Shown in pieces: positions 22,409-35,615 of a DNA stretch of 64,000 nt (positions are counted from its first letter, which is position 1; every line of letters starts with the position of its first letter). Both the position numbers and the translations under genes were made by a program. Origin of the DNA: Cercis canadensis (lineage: Eukaryota > Streptophyta > Magnoliopsida > Fabales > Fabaceae); contig QAOA01000366.1 in NCBI GenBank assembly GCA_003255065.1, positions 287,223-351,222 on the forward strand, written 5' to 3'. Under the pieces are notes generated by a model. That model searched no databases. It was not told the origin of the DNA and saw only the letters and a program-made list of their open reading frames with translations.

Positions 22409-25085
22409 TCACTCAGATCCCTTGAGCTTCTTTGCAATGCCTGCAAAGTATTTCCCCTGATGGAAAGCTTGGGCCAATTCTAACTCAGAGGGCTGTCTTG
22501 AGCCATCCCCAGCAAAAGTACCTGCACCATATGGGGAACCACCCTTGACCTTCTCCAATTCAAACATGCCAGCACCAAATGTGTATCCAATGGGCACGAA
22601 AATCATTCCGTGGTGAGCCAGCTGAGTAATGGATGTCAATCTGTACAATTTTCCAGTTAGAAAACAATTAGTAATTAAGTTTTCTTAGACTTCACTTAGT
22701 CTGAGTTCATACAATTTGCAGGAGAAACAGAAAAAGGTGATGGAAACTTGATTGAAGAGTGAAAGAGATTTGGTTACTCACGGTGTAGTCTCCTGTCCAC
22801 CTCCTTGAGATCCAGTGCTGTAAAACAATCCTGCAGGCTTTCCTGCAAGTGCCTGTGTTCGCCATAGGCCTCCGGTTGCATCAAGAAAAGCTTTGAATTG
22901 AGAAGCCATCAGTCCAAATCTTGTGGGAAAACCAAACAATAACCCATCAGCCTCAGGTAGCTCATCGGGTGTAATAATTGGTACATCACTCTTTGGAGGT
23001 GCTCCCATCTTTCCAAGAATCTCCTCAGGCAGAATTTCAGGTACCTGTTCAGGTCAAATAATTATAGGAGCAGAAAGAAAACTCCCCATAAATACTGAAT
23101 AATAAATCTCAAAGGATGACATTACTTGGTGAAAACATTTCAAAGAACTAACTGACAATTTGAACACTTTAGAAACCATAAGCCAATTTTGCAGAAATTG
23201 AAGAAAGCCATCCACTCCTATACACATATATGTATGATTCTAAATGTTCAAAAGTTATGCTATCAAAAAGACTACCACAGGCAATACCATCACAAGAGTT
23301 GGAATAACTGAACATATTGAGTGGGTTTAAGAGAGAATAGGTAGAATGTAGATGCTGATTGAACAAAAACGAAGGGTTTATTATCACAAACCTGCCATAG
23401 TTTTACTTCTACTCCTTCCACAGAGGCAGCTCCTTTCTTAATCTCTTCAGCCAGCTTCTCAACATGTCCGTACATAGAATAGTAACTAACATACAATGTA
23501 ATTTCAATCAATTAGCCAGAGCATCATACTATGCAGTATAATTAACTTCAATAGCAGGATATGATATAAATTTATTGGCCTTATGGTACTAATTATCTAC
23601 AAGAGCAATGCAAAACCAAAAAAGGTAAACTAGAAAACAATGGTGTTGAGAAATACTGTCCTAGTGCAGAGATAAAATTACAGAAAATGTTTTTAATTTA
23701 GGGCAATAATGTTAAGGCTCAGAGTGACAATGCCAAGAAATATGGCCCTCAATATAAGGTGTGATTCAAAAAATAGTGCTATAACCATCGTTAATGCATT
23801 AAGATAAGATTATGGTGGGACTATGCTCTCATTAAGGGAAAACTATAGGCATTTTAGTATCTGACAAGAGATGATAGCATTGACTTCACATTCTTTAAAC
23901 GATCTGATTAAGCTTTCCTCTATTATATGAAAATAAAAAAGGATGGAATTAAATAAACATATAGAAATTCAGAAATTAAATTTTGTCCGAATTGCAATCC
24001 AATGAATAAAGACCAATCCTAATAGTTATCCTGTATTGAGTATCTAGCTGGGACAATCATCAATAATGACTAATGACAGGACCACACACTATCAAAAAGC
24101 GTGGGGCTTGAACTCCTCAATCCATGGCTATCGCCCTTTAATGTCAAAAGTAGGTTGGGTTCACAATCACATCTTCCTTTCTTGCTAATGCAGCAAATTG
24201 TCCGTATGACCTCCCCCCATCAAATCTCTCTCTCTCTCCTTCATTCTGTTTTTTTTTTTTTTTTTTTTTTTTTTTTTCAATATTGATCTTTTTGGATTAG
24301 ATCCACTGTGAAGGTAACGTAAAATAATAATGATTACAGTAGGAAGAATATGACATTCAAGTTCGCCAACAGATGGGACAAAAAGTTTTCTTGCGAACAT
24401 CCAACTCTTAGCCCCCAAAAGCAGGAAACAGAAAAAGAGGAAGAAGAAATGATCAATAAACCCAAAACAGATCTGTGCTAGAACCTCTACTTCTTGGATG
24501 TGCTCCTAGGAAGGATTTAATGATATGTTAACTCCATCTCAAAGCTCAAACAGATTTGATTTACAGAGTTATCACATGATCACAGAATTTGGCTTCATCA
24601 GTTTCTACTGAACTCCAAGACTCCAAGTCAATTGAAGACAAATAGCAGAATTCCCCAAATTTAACGAAATGATGAGGTAATAATATTCATTCTGTAGCCA
24701 AAATTCTTTGATTTGAAGACATAATACTGCAGTAAGACTAAAAACATCCCTATCAAAGTAATTGTTCATTCTTATCATCAAAACGACGAATTTGGAATGG
24801 AAGCATAAAACCATCTATACCCAGAATAATAAGATAACTAACTTACAACATGAACCAATCAACAAAGAAAAAGGGTCCTCCTATCAACCATTAAATTCAT
24901 GAAATTGATGGAAAAAATTAGGCAAACCCAGAAAGCAGACCAATAAAAAGACTAAAAATTTGCTAAAAAGTTTCAAACTTTTCTATCGAAGCAGCTGATT
25001 GCGAGCATTCAAGACACACAAAAGCCAGAAAGAGAACAGAGATAAGAGAGAGAATAGCTTACACAATGTAAACTTTAACAGCCAT
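22409..25085 (-). CDS. FQR1: NAD(P)H:quinone oxidoreductase, flavodoxin-like (FQR1-type)
   Basis: Four exons on the minus strand (25085-25063, 23485-23392, 23044-22782, 22640-22409) join in frame to 203 residues. The family is the FMN-binding WrbA/FQR group of flavodoxin-fold enzymes, which reduce quinones to hydroquinones by two-electron transfer from NAD(P)H and so limit semiquinone radicals. Visible signatures are the N-terminal [20 protein letters not shown] (first strand and phosphate-binding loop), [39 protein letters not shown], and the C-terminal [12 protein letters not shown] with a final KKLKGSE. Plant FQR1 has about 204 residues, so length and start agree. No signal peptide; relatives are cytosolic or plasma-membrane associated and auxin-inducible in Arabidopsis. 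Intron 1 is long (23486-25062) and carries a 29-base poly-T at 24249-24277. No defect was seen. Confidence 0.95.
24249..24277 (+). repeat. Poly-T run of 29 inside FQR1 intron 1
   Basis: An uninterrupted T tract (poly-A on the coding strand), preceded by a short TC run at about 24226-24238. Nothing recognisable as a retroposon is attached. Confidence 0.75.
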
Positions 25086-25192
25086 TGCGATTTGAGAGTC
25101 TTTGCTCTTAAGTTGCTGTTTAGCTCTGTAGAAAACCAAAAGGCTTTGTTGGTGAATGAAACGTTGACAAAGGGAAGGAGCAGGCGTGCCCA

Positions 25193-25200
25193 TATTTATA
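25193..25200 (-). promoter_or_regulatory. TATA box of the FQR1-type gene
   Basis: TATAAATA on the minus strand, about 110 bases upstream of the start codon at 25085. It predicts a leader of roughly 80 bases. Confidence 0.5.
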
Positions 25201-26769
25201 ATGCCATGGCGTCTGTGATAAGCTCTAGAGGCCCAATCATCCATTTATTTTTTTAATTTTTGATTATTTTTTATTCATTCATTATTGTTATTATTAATAA
25301 TATTATTGTTGCCTTCACTACAATTAATTTATTTAAAAAGAAATTTTTGTATTTTTCCAAGTTGATGGTGGCTGCTGCATGATTAGTGGGTCAATTCCTA
25401 AAACCGCATAGGATAACAGGTGGAGTTGTTGCAGTCATGTCCCTCCTCAAGGTTAATATAAACCATAATTCATAATTGTTAATCAGAACAGATTAATTCT
25501 AGATCTTTCTAGATCATGAATCCCTAAAAAAAAATTCTAGATCTTGAATCCCTAAAACAAATTCTAGATCTTGATTACCAAAAGAAACTTCTCTCATTAA
25601 TTGCTCAGTAAATATATTATAATTAATCTTATTTATTTTGAGAAATTTTAACTAACTTTTTTTTTTGGCTAGAGATACAATATTTATATTATAATATATA
25701 TTTACAATTAATGTTATTTAGATACTTTAAAATGTGATAGCATAAAAGAGAAAATAAACCCCAGCCCTACTAGTGCTTAAGCTGTTTGATTCTCATTTCT
25801 GAAGTTGTCTTTTCTAACAAGTAAAACGATAGAACTTGACCTAATAACAAACAATGGGGAGATTTATTGAGTAAAAACTCTATTAACTAGTCAAATATAT
25901 TCAATAAGTTTAATTGCTTTAAATTTGTTAATTACTTCATTCCTTAAGAGCCCATACATTTATTGAGTAAAAACAATTGCTATAAAGCTATCTGGTTATA
26001 AGGTCTTTGTCCATAAATAGTATAACCCTTCACAAAGTATTTAATTATCTATTGGCAGCAATAATTAATTTCCACACCTTAATTACTTAATTATAGAATA
26101 TTTGTATTGTGTTTGGTAGGCCTATAATTTACTCTACTCATGAAATCTAAGAATATAAAGACTAAAATTTGCACAAAATTTTAAATATTCTTTGATGAGA
26201 ATAAAAAATTGAGGTATATCTAACACTTCCTTAGAAAAAGCCTCCAAAGAATTAGCCTAGTATTGACTATAAATATATCTCATGTTATTTGATTAAAGGT
26301 CACGAGTTTGAATATATCCACATGATACATATTTATATCCACTCCTAGCCTTACGATTATGCTGCAAAAAAATTTCTCTTAAATCTAATAGTTAAATTAT
26401 AGATGGTTTAAGGAAATAATTCATTAATTAAAGTTGCACACTAAACATTATCGATCAATAAAAAAAGAGTTATAGTTCAATAAAACATATTTTTAGTTAT
26501 AAGGTTAAATTTTTTACTTTTTTTTTATTTAAATTTTTTTCGATTGTAAATGCAGTCGTTACTTATTTATAAATTAAAAAAAAAAACCCACTATATTAAC
26601 CACAAAACTCGAGAGAAAAAAAAAATTGAAAGAGGGAGAGAAGAAGAGAGGGCACTATGGTAAGTTACTTCATCCAGGCATCTATGTTATCTTAAACGAA
26701 AAAAGTCATGATACTCCCTAGTGGTCATTGTCTTTGTATACTTTACCTATACTAATAGGGTACTCCCAT

Positions 26770-26925
26770 ATCTAATAATAAAAGTAAACTATTTTTAAGT
26801 TTATTAAAAAAATAAAATAAAATAATTTTATATTTAATAAAATATAAAAATTATAAATATTTATCACGTCAATATAATATAATATATTTATATAATATTA
26901 TAAATTTTATGTTATTTATTTATTT
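26770..26925. repeat. Dispersed AT-rich repeat, copy 1
   Basis: It shares the ordered phrases 'taatttta...ttaataaaatataaaaatta' and 'atcacgtcaatataata' with copies near 28660-28880 and 41690-41880. Non-coding. In the better-preserved copies the ends carry inverted 'atgtcatac' motifs, suggesting a small DNA transposon. Confidence 0.45.
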
Positions 26926-28659
26926 GTTTAATATTCTAATAATTATTATCAAAATTTATCATTTTTGATAATGCATTATTATATGATTATTGGGTTGATT
27001 TGGGTAGATGCATGTTCCCACTGTACCGTTGTCTTTTCTTTTATCTGACATGGAGTTTTGTTCCCTTCTAGAGAACATGGGATGTGATTCCAATTGGAGC
27101 AAATTTGAATACAATAAATGACAGAAAGACGGTGGCTACTATAATATATATATGCTATAGTTTTCATATTTTCAAGGCATGCATGTGATGTGATCTATCG
27201 TTTTAAGTATAATTTAAGTCATTATAATATAATGAAGATCTGTTTTATTATTTATGAGCTTCAGTGGGTCATAAATGAGCCTATTTCTTAGTGGTTGCAT
27301 TGTTATGATAAATATTTTATTTTCGAACAAAAATATAATTTATTTAAAAAAAATTAGATTTCAATTATAAATTTTTATTTTCATATATTCCCTCAGATAA
27401 AATTAAAATTAAGAAAAAAATAATTATATCTTAAAAAAAAAATCATTTGAATTCAAATATGCTACATATCTTTTTTATTTTCAAGTCTGCATTGAGAATT
27501 TAAATATAAAAATCATAATATTAATAAATAATAAAGATTCATTGTTTATGGACGCCATTGTAGAGTAGATGCGTGTATCGTTGGAGGATTTGGATAATAG
27601 TAGTTTATTGGTAGGATTGTACCAGAAAAATAGTTTATTAGGAAGATAACAAGAAACGCGTCATAGCAATTTTAGCAAATCAGCAACCAATAATATTCAA
27701 CAATCATTCAATTTATCCTTTTAAAAATTCAATTTATAAACAAATCCTAAATTTTTAGTCCACCAAAAATAATATATAAAAGATATCCCCCATAAATGAC
27801 TAGAAACAGTCAACAAGTTTACATAAATTGATATGATTTTGATTAACTCAACCCCATGACTTGGAAATTTACTGAATACATGGTATATTATATGCTTAGA
27901 AATAATCACTTCTTGACTTTGTGCTTTTCTCTTTCAAAGTGTGAATAAGAATGATGTTCTAAAGTCTTTATTAGAATCTGGTAGACAAATTTGGTGCAGA
28001 AATTTCTGATTGTGTGTCTGCTATAAGCCTATAACCTAAAAGATGAACTCTGCATGTAGCTTTATATTGAAGGGTGCTTCTTTTCTTTATTCGAGTAATA
28101 AACCCTCTTATTTTCATCTTGTTTACGCATTGAGCCATAATTCATAAACAACTCGTGACAATCTTTTTAAAGGAACTTTTGGATATATCTAGTAATAAGA
28201 TTGATTTAATTAACAAGTGTTTGGTTCAACTGATAAGAAATTGAACTTTAGGCATGCACTCTTGGCTGTAATCAATGATTTGAGGTTCGGTAAGAACATT
28301 GTTGAGAAAAAAAAATTAATTATTTTAATTCTCGGACGAAATTAGTCTCATACTTAATTAAATAAAGTAGACACACTTGTAATATTAACTAAAAAAAAGT
28401 CAATTTAATGAGATACGTGAGTGGAATAAGTCCAGTGAAAATATTGCTTAAAGTCACATGAAAATGATCCTTTACAATAGTCATACGTATACCATTGAAA
28501 GGAGTACATGACTTGATCTTTTTTTTTTTTTTTTTGACTATTTGTGCATTCAATAGTGTCATGCTTTCGTTTATCTCACCTCATGCCTCTCACTAGATAA
28601 AATTCTATCCCTCTCATGAAATGTGTACTTGGTTTATTTATGGTCTTATTTATTGAAGA

Positions 28660-28880
28660 TTTTTTATATATTTTTAGTATTTATGTGATATATTATATTA
28701 CATAAAAATAATCAATGTATGAATAACAAATATATAAATCAATTATTTTTAAATTTGTTTAAAAAATAAGATAAATTATATTTTATATCTAATAAAATAT
28801 GAAAATTACGTATGTTTACCACATCAGTATAATATGACATACTCATGTGATATTATAGAATTTTCATTATCTATTTTATT
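28660..28880. repeat. Dispersed AT-rich repeat, copy 2
   Basis: It carries the shared core 'aataagataaatta...aataaaatatgaaaattacgta', 'ccacatcagtataatatgacata' and 'gtgatattatagaat'. It matches copy 3 at 41690-41880 more closely than copy 1. Confidence 0.5.
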
Positions 28881-30372
28881 GCTTTTGTAACCAGAAGCCT
28901 TCCGTTTAATGCACTCTTGCCTTTTGAATGGGCTAATTATGGGTGATAATATTTTTTTTTTCTTTCATAAAATATATTAAGGTGCAACGACCAAGAAAGA
29001 ACGAAATCGAAGTTTCTTATGATTGCTTATTATTTCTTTTTTGGATAATGAGAGATGTGTTGGTGGACGGTGAATAATTTAGTAAACCCTAGACTCTTTT
29101 TCTTGGTCAAAATTGTTCCAAAAGACTAAAAATGGTGATGGCCATGCGAGAGAATGGGATAGCTCTGAGAAACCGAGCCACAGGAAATTAATGTGAACAT
29201 TAAATCCTTTTTATATCGAATCATAGCATGATGACTCATTGCTTCCTCTTTGTTCAAAGGTATGATTCATTTTCAAATTAGGATAATTGAGAATGTCAAT
29301 AAAGGTAACAAATAAGGAAACCTTTTACAAATGATAAAACCCTAGATTCTCTTTTATAACAAAAAATTTAGGTTTGTTTTAACTGTGAGACAGGGTAAAC
29401 TGTAATTGATGAATGACTATTAATAAAAAATTATTACAGAACTCGAACTGAAAACCTGATAGGGAGAAATGAGCCCATGCTCATGAACCAGAAAACTTTG
29501 TATCGACACAATACAAAAGGTTTAGGAACAGAAGTGATTGAATTTTTAGAATATCACATTCCCGGTAGCTGTAATTTTTAGTAATTCATTGCCACTTTCT
29601 ACAATAATTTACCCATGAGAATGTAAGTTTGAGTGTGTGATCATATATGATATGTACATACTAGAATGAAGTAAAACCAAGTTGTGGTGGGCATCAACAA
29701 ATAACAATAATAGCCCCTTCCCAATTCCCATGTATGACCCACAATTACATAAGCAAGAGAAATCAATGGCTTTTGCTCCACGAATGCCATGTCCCTCTTC
29801 CCATCATATCTAATAGAGTATTGCTTGCTTGGGAGGGGAAAGTCCCAATGTCTTGTGAGATGCTCCTTCCATTTCTTTTTCTTTCCTTTACCCAAATTAA
29901 ACGCTGTATAGTGGAAGGGCCACTGAACATTCTACCCCACAATCATAGCTCTAAATTAATTAAATGCCTTTTGGTGGGTTTTTGTTGGTCTTTGAGGGGA
30001 TTCCATTATAGAACCTTTCTTCATCATGTTTCCCCAGTTCACCACCCACACATTTCACTGTCGCTTTGCTGCATGTTTTCTATTTTAAGTTTCGGGTTTG
30101 AGGACAGCACACTCTGTTCTTTTGGGAAATTGACACAGTAATTGCCCCAGTCAAAGGATTGAACAGAATCAATACCCCGTGACCACTTGTTTTCACTTTT
30201 CTTTCTGCAGGCATTCATGAGAAAATTGAAGAATCTAAGCATTGACCCTGCTTTTTCAATAGCAAAAAACTACTTGCAATATATTAGATACTAGAGGCGT
30301 TTTCTATTTTTTTTTCAGCCTCCTAGTTAGTTAGTTTGTTCATGTCCACTTACAATCGACCTTTAATAGCAA

Positions 30373-30400
30373 CTAGTTGTAAACCCGTGCAATGCACAGG
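30373..30400 (-). mobile_element. Possible Helitron 3' terminus
   Basis: Read on the minus strand, a hairpin (CCTGTGC-ATT-GCACGGG, one mismatch) is followed by TTTACAA and then CTAG-T. Helitron 3' ends have a short hairpin about 10 bases before CTRR, inserted between A and T; the flanking bases here are consistent. Arabidopsis Helitrons carry a similar GTGC...GCACGGGTT hairpin. No matching TC start was located to the right, so the extent is unknown. Confidence 0.35.
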
Positions 30401-31466
30401 CAATTGAAGCAAAAGAGAGAGAAAATCTGTGAAAAAAGAAGAGATAAATAGAAAAAAAACTTTATTTTAAGCTAATATAATGTAGTGATGAGAATGCCAA
30501 CACTAACCTCATATTGCCTCATTTGCAAAAACTCTAACGCAGGCAAGTGTGATGGCATAGTGGGCTTCTTGCCATTGGATCTACCTCAATAGGGCATGAA
30601 ATACTTGAGGTTGTAGAGGTCAATTAGGTACCCAAACAACTAGGCTTTTCAATTTTTGAACCAAAACTTAGCCCACTTGTTATACTGGGCTGATCTTTAA
30701 AACTTCAAGTTGGTATTGGGCTCCAATGAGAACTAAATTTTGCTTGCTTCTGTTTCTTTCATTTTTTTAAAGGGATTTTCCTCATACTAGAACCAATCTA
30801 CAAGATTTTACCTGTGAATACCCTTATGAATCATATTAAGATCACATTAAAAATCCCTTTACACAAGGCACCCCTTTTTTTTTTTGTGATTTTAGGGTTG
30901 ATAGTCATTTTGAGACTTCCAATACTAAATCAAACATGCTATTATTCTCGTAGGATTAATATGATTTTAGCACGACGAATACATTATAATTGCTTAAAGT
31001 TTAGCTAATTAAGCCATCTTTGTTTTAAATTTATATAAGAGCTCAAAAAATATATAATTTACAAGAGAAAGGAATTTAAAACTTCTATTTATTTTATTTT
31101 ATTTTCTTACCATTGTGGTTTGTCTCATTACAATGGCTTTGATTTTGGGGTTTATTGCACCTAATAACGACAAGAATTTAAAAATGATATTAAAGGACCA
31201 AATCCAAACGAGACATTGTAACTTCCTACACAGAATAGAATCAAAACCAAAACAATATGTTATTTATTTCTTTTGTCTTTTATTTCATTGAATAGAAAGT
31301 AGAAGAAACCAAAAGAAAAGTTAAAGAGAATCTCATGCCCCGTACGCCAACCTTTCTGAAACAATTTACATTTGTAGTGGACAAAAGTAGAAAAAGGAAA
31401 CTGAGAATTTGCTTTTGTTTTAAAATAAACAATTGTTAGATACGCCTTTTAACAATAGGATTACAC
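30401..31466. other. Gene-free stretch
   Basis: No gene was seen. TGGGCT motifs on both strands cluster at about 30670-30735. Part of this may be the body of the possible Helitron. Confidence 0.45.
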
Positions 31467-31851
31467 GGATCTTTGATCCAAATATTATATATTTAATAAT
31501 TTATTTACTTTATTATTATAGTTTTAAAATTATTTATCTTAATATTATAATTTTTTATTTTAAAAAAATAAATGTCAACAGGTGAGGCTCATTAGATACA
31601 CCACATGTTGTGCAACGTGTTCCTTGAAGACATGCCATATGACATGTGGCATGTTTGATGGGCCTCACCACGCAGAAAATGAGATGTGATTTTGCAAGTA
31701 AGATACATTGTATGACATGTAATATGTTTAGTAGACCCCACCTATTGACATTTATTTTAAAAAAAAAATTATAATATTAAGGTAAATAATTTTGAAACTA
31801 CAATAATAAGGTAAATAAGTTATCAAAATATAATTTTTATGTCAAAGAACC
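31467..31851. mobile_element. Inverted-repeat MITE, 385 bp
   Basis: The left end GGATCTTTGAT...ATTTATTTAC is mirrored by the right end, whose reverse complement reads GGTTCTTTGAC...CTTATTTACC. The arms continue with shared 'ttattatagttt' and 'aaaattattta' (one variable base each), 'cttaatattataattttt' and 'aaataaatgtca'. The element is flanked by TTACAC on both sides (31461-31466 and 31852-31857). No coding capacity. The superfamily is not clear from a 6-bp duplication. Confidence 0.6.
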
Positions 31852-34800
31852 TTACACATTGTAAAGCACTTGAAGTTATAGAATTTTTTTTATATGATAT
31901 TACTTCCATATTTCATATATTTATACATTTTTATGATTTTAAAGATATTTTTATTTCAATTGAGTTCATTCTAATTGATTTTTTTATTAAATTTAGATAG
32001 AGCCATTTATGCAATTGTGCATAATTATGAATACACGAATTGTTTAAGAAAATATTTGTTTTCAAAAGTTTGCAACATTTCATTAGAGGTGCATGTTATA
32101 AGTTTGTAACATCCATATAATCATTCACCCTCTTGCTTCAAAGTTAAGGATGCATGTTTGACCTATTAAAAAAGATGCATTTTGGGTAAAAAGAGAAATG
32201 AAAAAGGAAAAGTGGAAACAATCAACATGCTTCATCATGTTTATGTTTAAACACACTTTTTAAAAAGCCATTAGATATAGTCTACTCCAATGAGAAAATT
32301 GAGTAGTTTATAGAAAGATGTAAAAGTGATACATGAAATCAAAATTAAGACAACTTGTGTTTAGCAAAACAGGCACAATTGTTGGAGAAGTTGTAAGAAA
32401 TGCTATCTCCCAAACAACAATGGAGTCTATTAAAAGAAACAATGGTATAAAAAAAAGCAAGTTATTGCTTTTTATGCTGTCTTTTCTTTGTTTTTCCCAA
32501 TAAAAAAGGTGTTGATTTACTAGTGAATTTCCTTAAAATAATTGTAGAATACTAAATTATGTTTTTTTAGAACATGAAGAATTTAGGAGATGTGATTAAC
32601 TGCTATTACTGGCCAATGATGGTGAAGCTAATAATTAGAACTAAATATTTATATAGTTAATAACTTAGCATGAGTTTCTATTGATTTGTTTTATTTTGCT
32701 GTGTTTCCTTTGAGGACTAAGCTAACCTTATAATATCAATCCCAATAATTTAATCACTAAACCAAAATTAACCACTAGGTATGACATCATAATCACCGGT
32801 CAATCGGTCATCATGTGATTCTCACTCACAATGATCACTTCATTAAACATGTCGACCAATGATCATTATGAGATGCCTCGTGGTCATTTTTCAAATTTGG
32901 TAATTATCACTTATTGTAAGAAATGTTCCCTAGTTTTCTGTTTTGGTAATTCTACCTATTGACATTATATTATGGCAAATTGATTACTACGCTGGATTAT
33001 CTGCACAGCTACAAATTACAAACTAATTTTAAGAGGCCATAGTCCATAAAACAAGTTAACATAGTGAAAATCAAATATCATCATATTACTAAAAAAAATT
33101 AAACAAATCAAAATAATAAAATATTGATTACATATATCAAATTCATAAAAATGGCATTAGATGCACAGTTACCTATTTTTTAATCTGCTTAGTTTCAATA
33201 CAAATCCAAGTCAACTTCAGTATTTAGTCCCCTGAGGCGGCTCAACTGATAATATATTATATGATAATATATTATATTCCATCGCTTAGCAGGAAAACTA
33301 TTTTTTATATATATACTCTATGATCCCTCTTTGCCTTGTTCGGCAGGTAAGGAATCATTCGGCAACAAAAAAGAAGAGGGAAAAGTGGGAAGAGAATCAA
33401 GAAAGCCACCAATTACCAAATACCAGAAAAAAGCCGGTGTTGACCAAACCATTCTCGTGTCGTGACAGATGAATCAACGTCATAGACACTGTCAAATGGC
33501 AATTCTCAGCAACCTTAACAAAGCAAAGTATTGATTCTGCATCCATGTTGTTCTTGACATGGACAATATCATCGAACAACCTAAGAGTAACGACCTTTCC
33601 AAATCCTTGGAGGGTAAACCTAATCACCTGCCAAACACCACTATGGAAATACACAAAAACAATTGTATTGCTATCTACTACGTCAGACTTGCTCCTCCTA
33701 GAGAAGCAATACATGAAAATCGAACAATTTGGTAACTTACCTTTTCAACGTACAAGGGGTTCACAATGACATAAACCAGGCATTTTCCAGCGAAGTTCAA
33801 GAACTTGGCAACCTCTTTCAAGTTTCAACAAGTCAGAAAAATCACGCTTAATAATATACTTAAAGTTAGTCAAGTATGGAATTTTCTAATAAATCTCACC
33901 ATTAAACCTCAAGAGCAGGTAGGAAGACATACAAGACTAAGAATAGCTCGTTCTTGTCAACCAAAAGGTTAAGCATTCAAACTTCGATCTGCTTTCCCCA
34001 TAAGAGCTCATACAATGACTGATGCCTACATAGGCTTGCTATATCATGAGCACATTCTCAATGTTCAGTTTGCATCTTGGAGAAAGCTTAACATCACAAA
34101 TCAAAGCATCGACAGCTTATAGAGGAGTCTCTCAAGTTATACTTGAATTGCATAGTCTTACCATTAGCAACTAACATTTATATTTACTAGATTGCAATAT
34201 GCAAGTGCATGAATCATGCACCATAAAACATAGGGACCAGCAGGAAATTACAGGGATGAAGCTCTCTGCACCACAGTCCACCCATCTGCATAAACTTGAA
34301 CAATGCTGATGATGTCAATGCAGAGAGCACTATCCCAAAATTTTCCTCCTTATCTCGGGATGAATCCAGAAAGTGGAAAGCAAATGCTTCATAGACCAGC
34401 AAGTCATTCATCCCCTTTCAAATGGCCGCCCCATATTGAAAAGTAAACAGTTAGTCAGATGTTCATTAAAAGTCACACCCCTAACACAAAAGCGAAAAAT
34501 AAAGAAAAAATGGTGTAGAATCAAGGACACATCCATGTCTTAGCGACACTCTGCATTACACCCTCAAATATCATACAGCAATTGAGACAGAACCTATGTA
34601 GACAAAAAGAATCAAAGAAGTTTGTTTGCCTCCAGTGTTTTTTTGAGATGAAAAATTACAACCAGTGTATTTGAGATGAAAATGATTCTGCCCTTGTTTG
34701 CCTCCATATTATACGAAAAGATTAACAGAAAAGACGCACAGACAAGGAATGATGCAATTTATTCTCCCAATCCATGCACCTATAGAAAACAGGCATTTCC

Positions 34801-35615
34801 AATTTTGGAACTTTGTTTATAATTTTTCACGAAATTCTTTGGTCAAAACTTTCACTGAGAACTGGATGATAATATCCATCATGATTTCTTTTTATGAACT
34901 TATCTAGTCACAGTGGTAGACCAATGCTGCATCTTCATTTTCTATCAAGTAACCATTAAAAACTTTATCATAAAAACAAGAATGAGAACAGAGCAATAAC
35001 TATGTATGGATTTTTAAATTTCATATATTAGGAACTTAGAATAATTCAAAGTACGGGTAGAGAAGATGTTGATGTACCAGATTAAAAATTGATATAAAAC
35101 TGAACACTTGAACTACACGTGTGAAATGTAGAAAATGCAAGAAAACAATAAGTTCCTTGTGTACTTACAAGTACAGAAGGAACATAAATACTGTATCAAA
35201 ACCTTATGTATTTACAAGGATTATTACGTACGAGTATAGAAAACTAGCGATTTGCATGACTAACATAACTAGAAAACAACATAGCAGCAAGCTATTGACC
35301 AACTCAGTATAGCAGCATTGCAAGGAAACCAAGAGAAATTTTTGAACTATGAAAGATTACAATTTAGTGGATCAATTAGCAACTTTCTCATTAGAACATC
35401 TAACAACAGAGCGCCAGCCCATCTTCTTTATTCAAATGTACAAGATACAAAAAACCCTATTACAACAAAAAATTGATCTTCATTTTTGTACAGAAACTAC
35501 CCAGCAAAGGTAGAATCAATAAAGAAAAAAACCCAACTCACCTCCACAGAGGACAACAAATCTTCTTATCAAAACTGATTGTTTCCCATCTCCACAAAAC
35601 ATTTTGAATTTGATA
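31852..35615. other. Gene-poor stretch between MITE and U-box gene
   Basis: No complete gene was recognised. A possible decayed coding segment lies at 33397-33830 (separate entry). The rest is AT-rich with no repeat or RNA gene that I can name. The last 100 or so bases are probably the 3' untranslated region of the U-box gene. Confidence 0.45.
33397..33830 (-). other. Unrecognised coding-like fragment
   Basis: A 105-codon minus-strand frame at 33714-33397 contains mixed, non-low-complexity sequence (LRLFDDIVHVKNNMDAESIL, then FVKVAENCHLTV). Just upstream, at about 33831-33742, a frame reads LKEVAKFLNFAGKCLVYVIV and ends AAG|GTAAGT, a good donor. I do not recognise either piece and cannot connect them with certainty. 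It may be a pseudogene remnant or two exons of an unknown gene. A further 65-codon frame at 34411-34214 could belong to it. Confidence 0.2.

Larger units (their letters stand above)
25201..30372. other. Long gene-free AT-rich stretch
   Basis: No credible coding or RNA gene in about 5 kb. It contains a threefold short repeat around TTCTAGATCTTGAATCCCTA (about 25497-25580), two copies of a dispersed AT-rich element (about 26770-26925 and 28660-28880), a poly-T at about 28519-28537 and a possible tRNA-like SINE remnant near 28205-28320. The overlapping frames at 29641-30242 on both strands have no conserved features. Confidence 0.5.

Noticed and set aside
29701..29740. TTCCCAATTCCCATG, reminiscent of miR482
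   Set aside because: Only about 14 bases match and no hairpin partner was seen.
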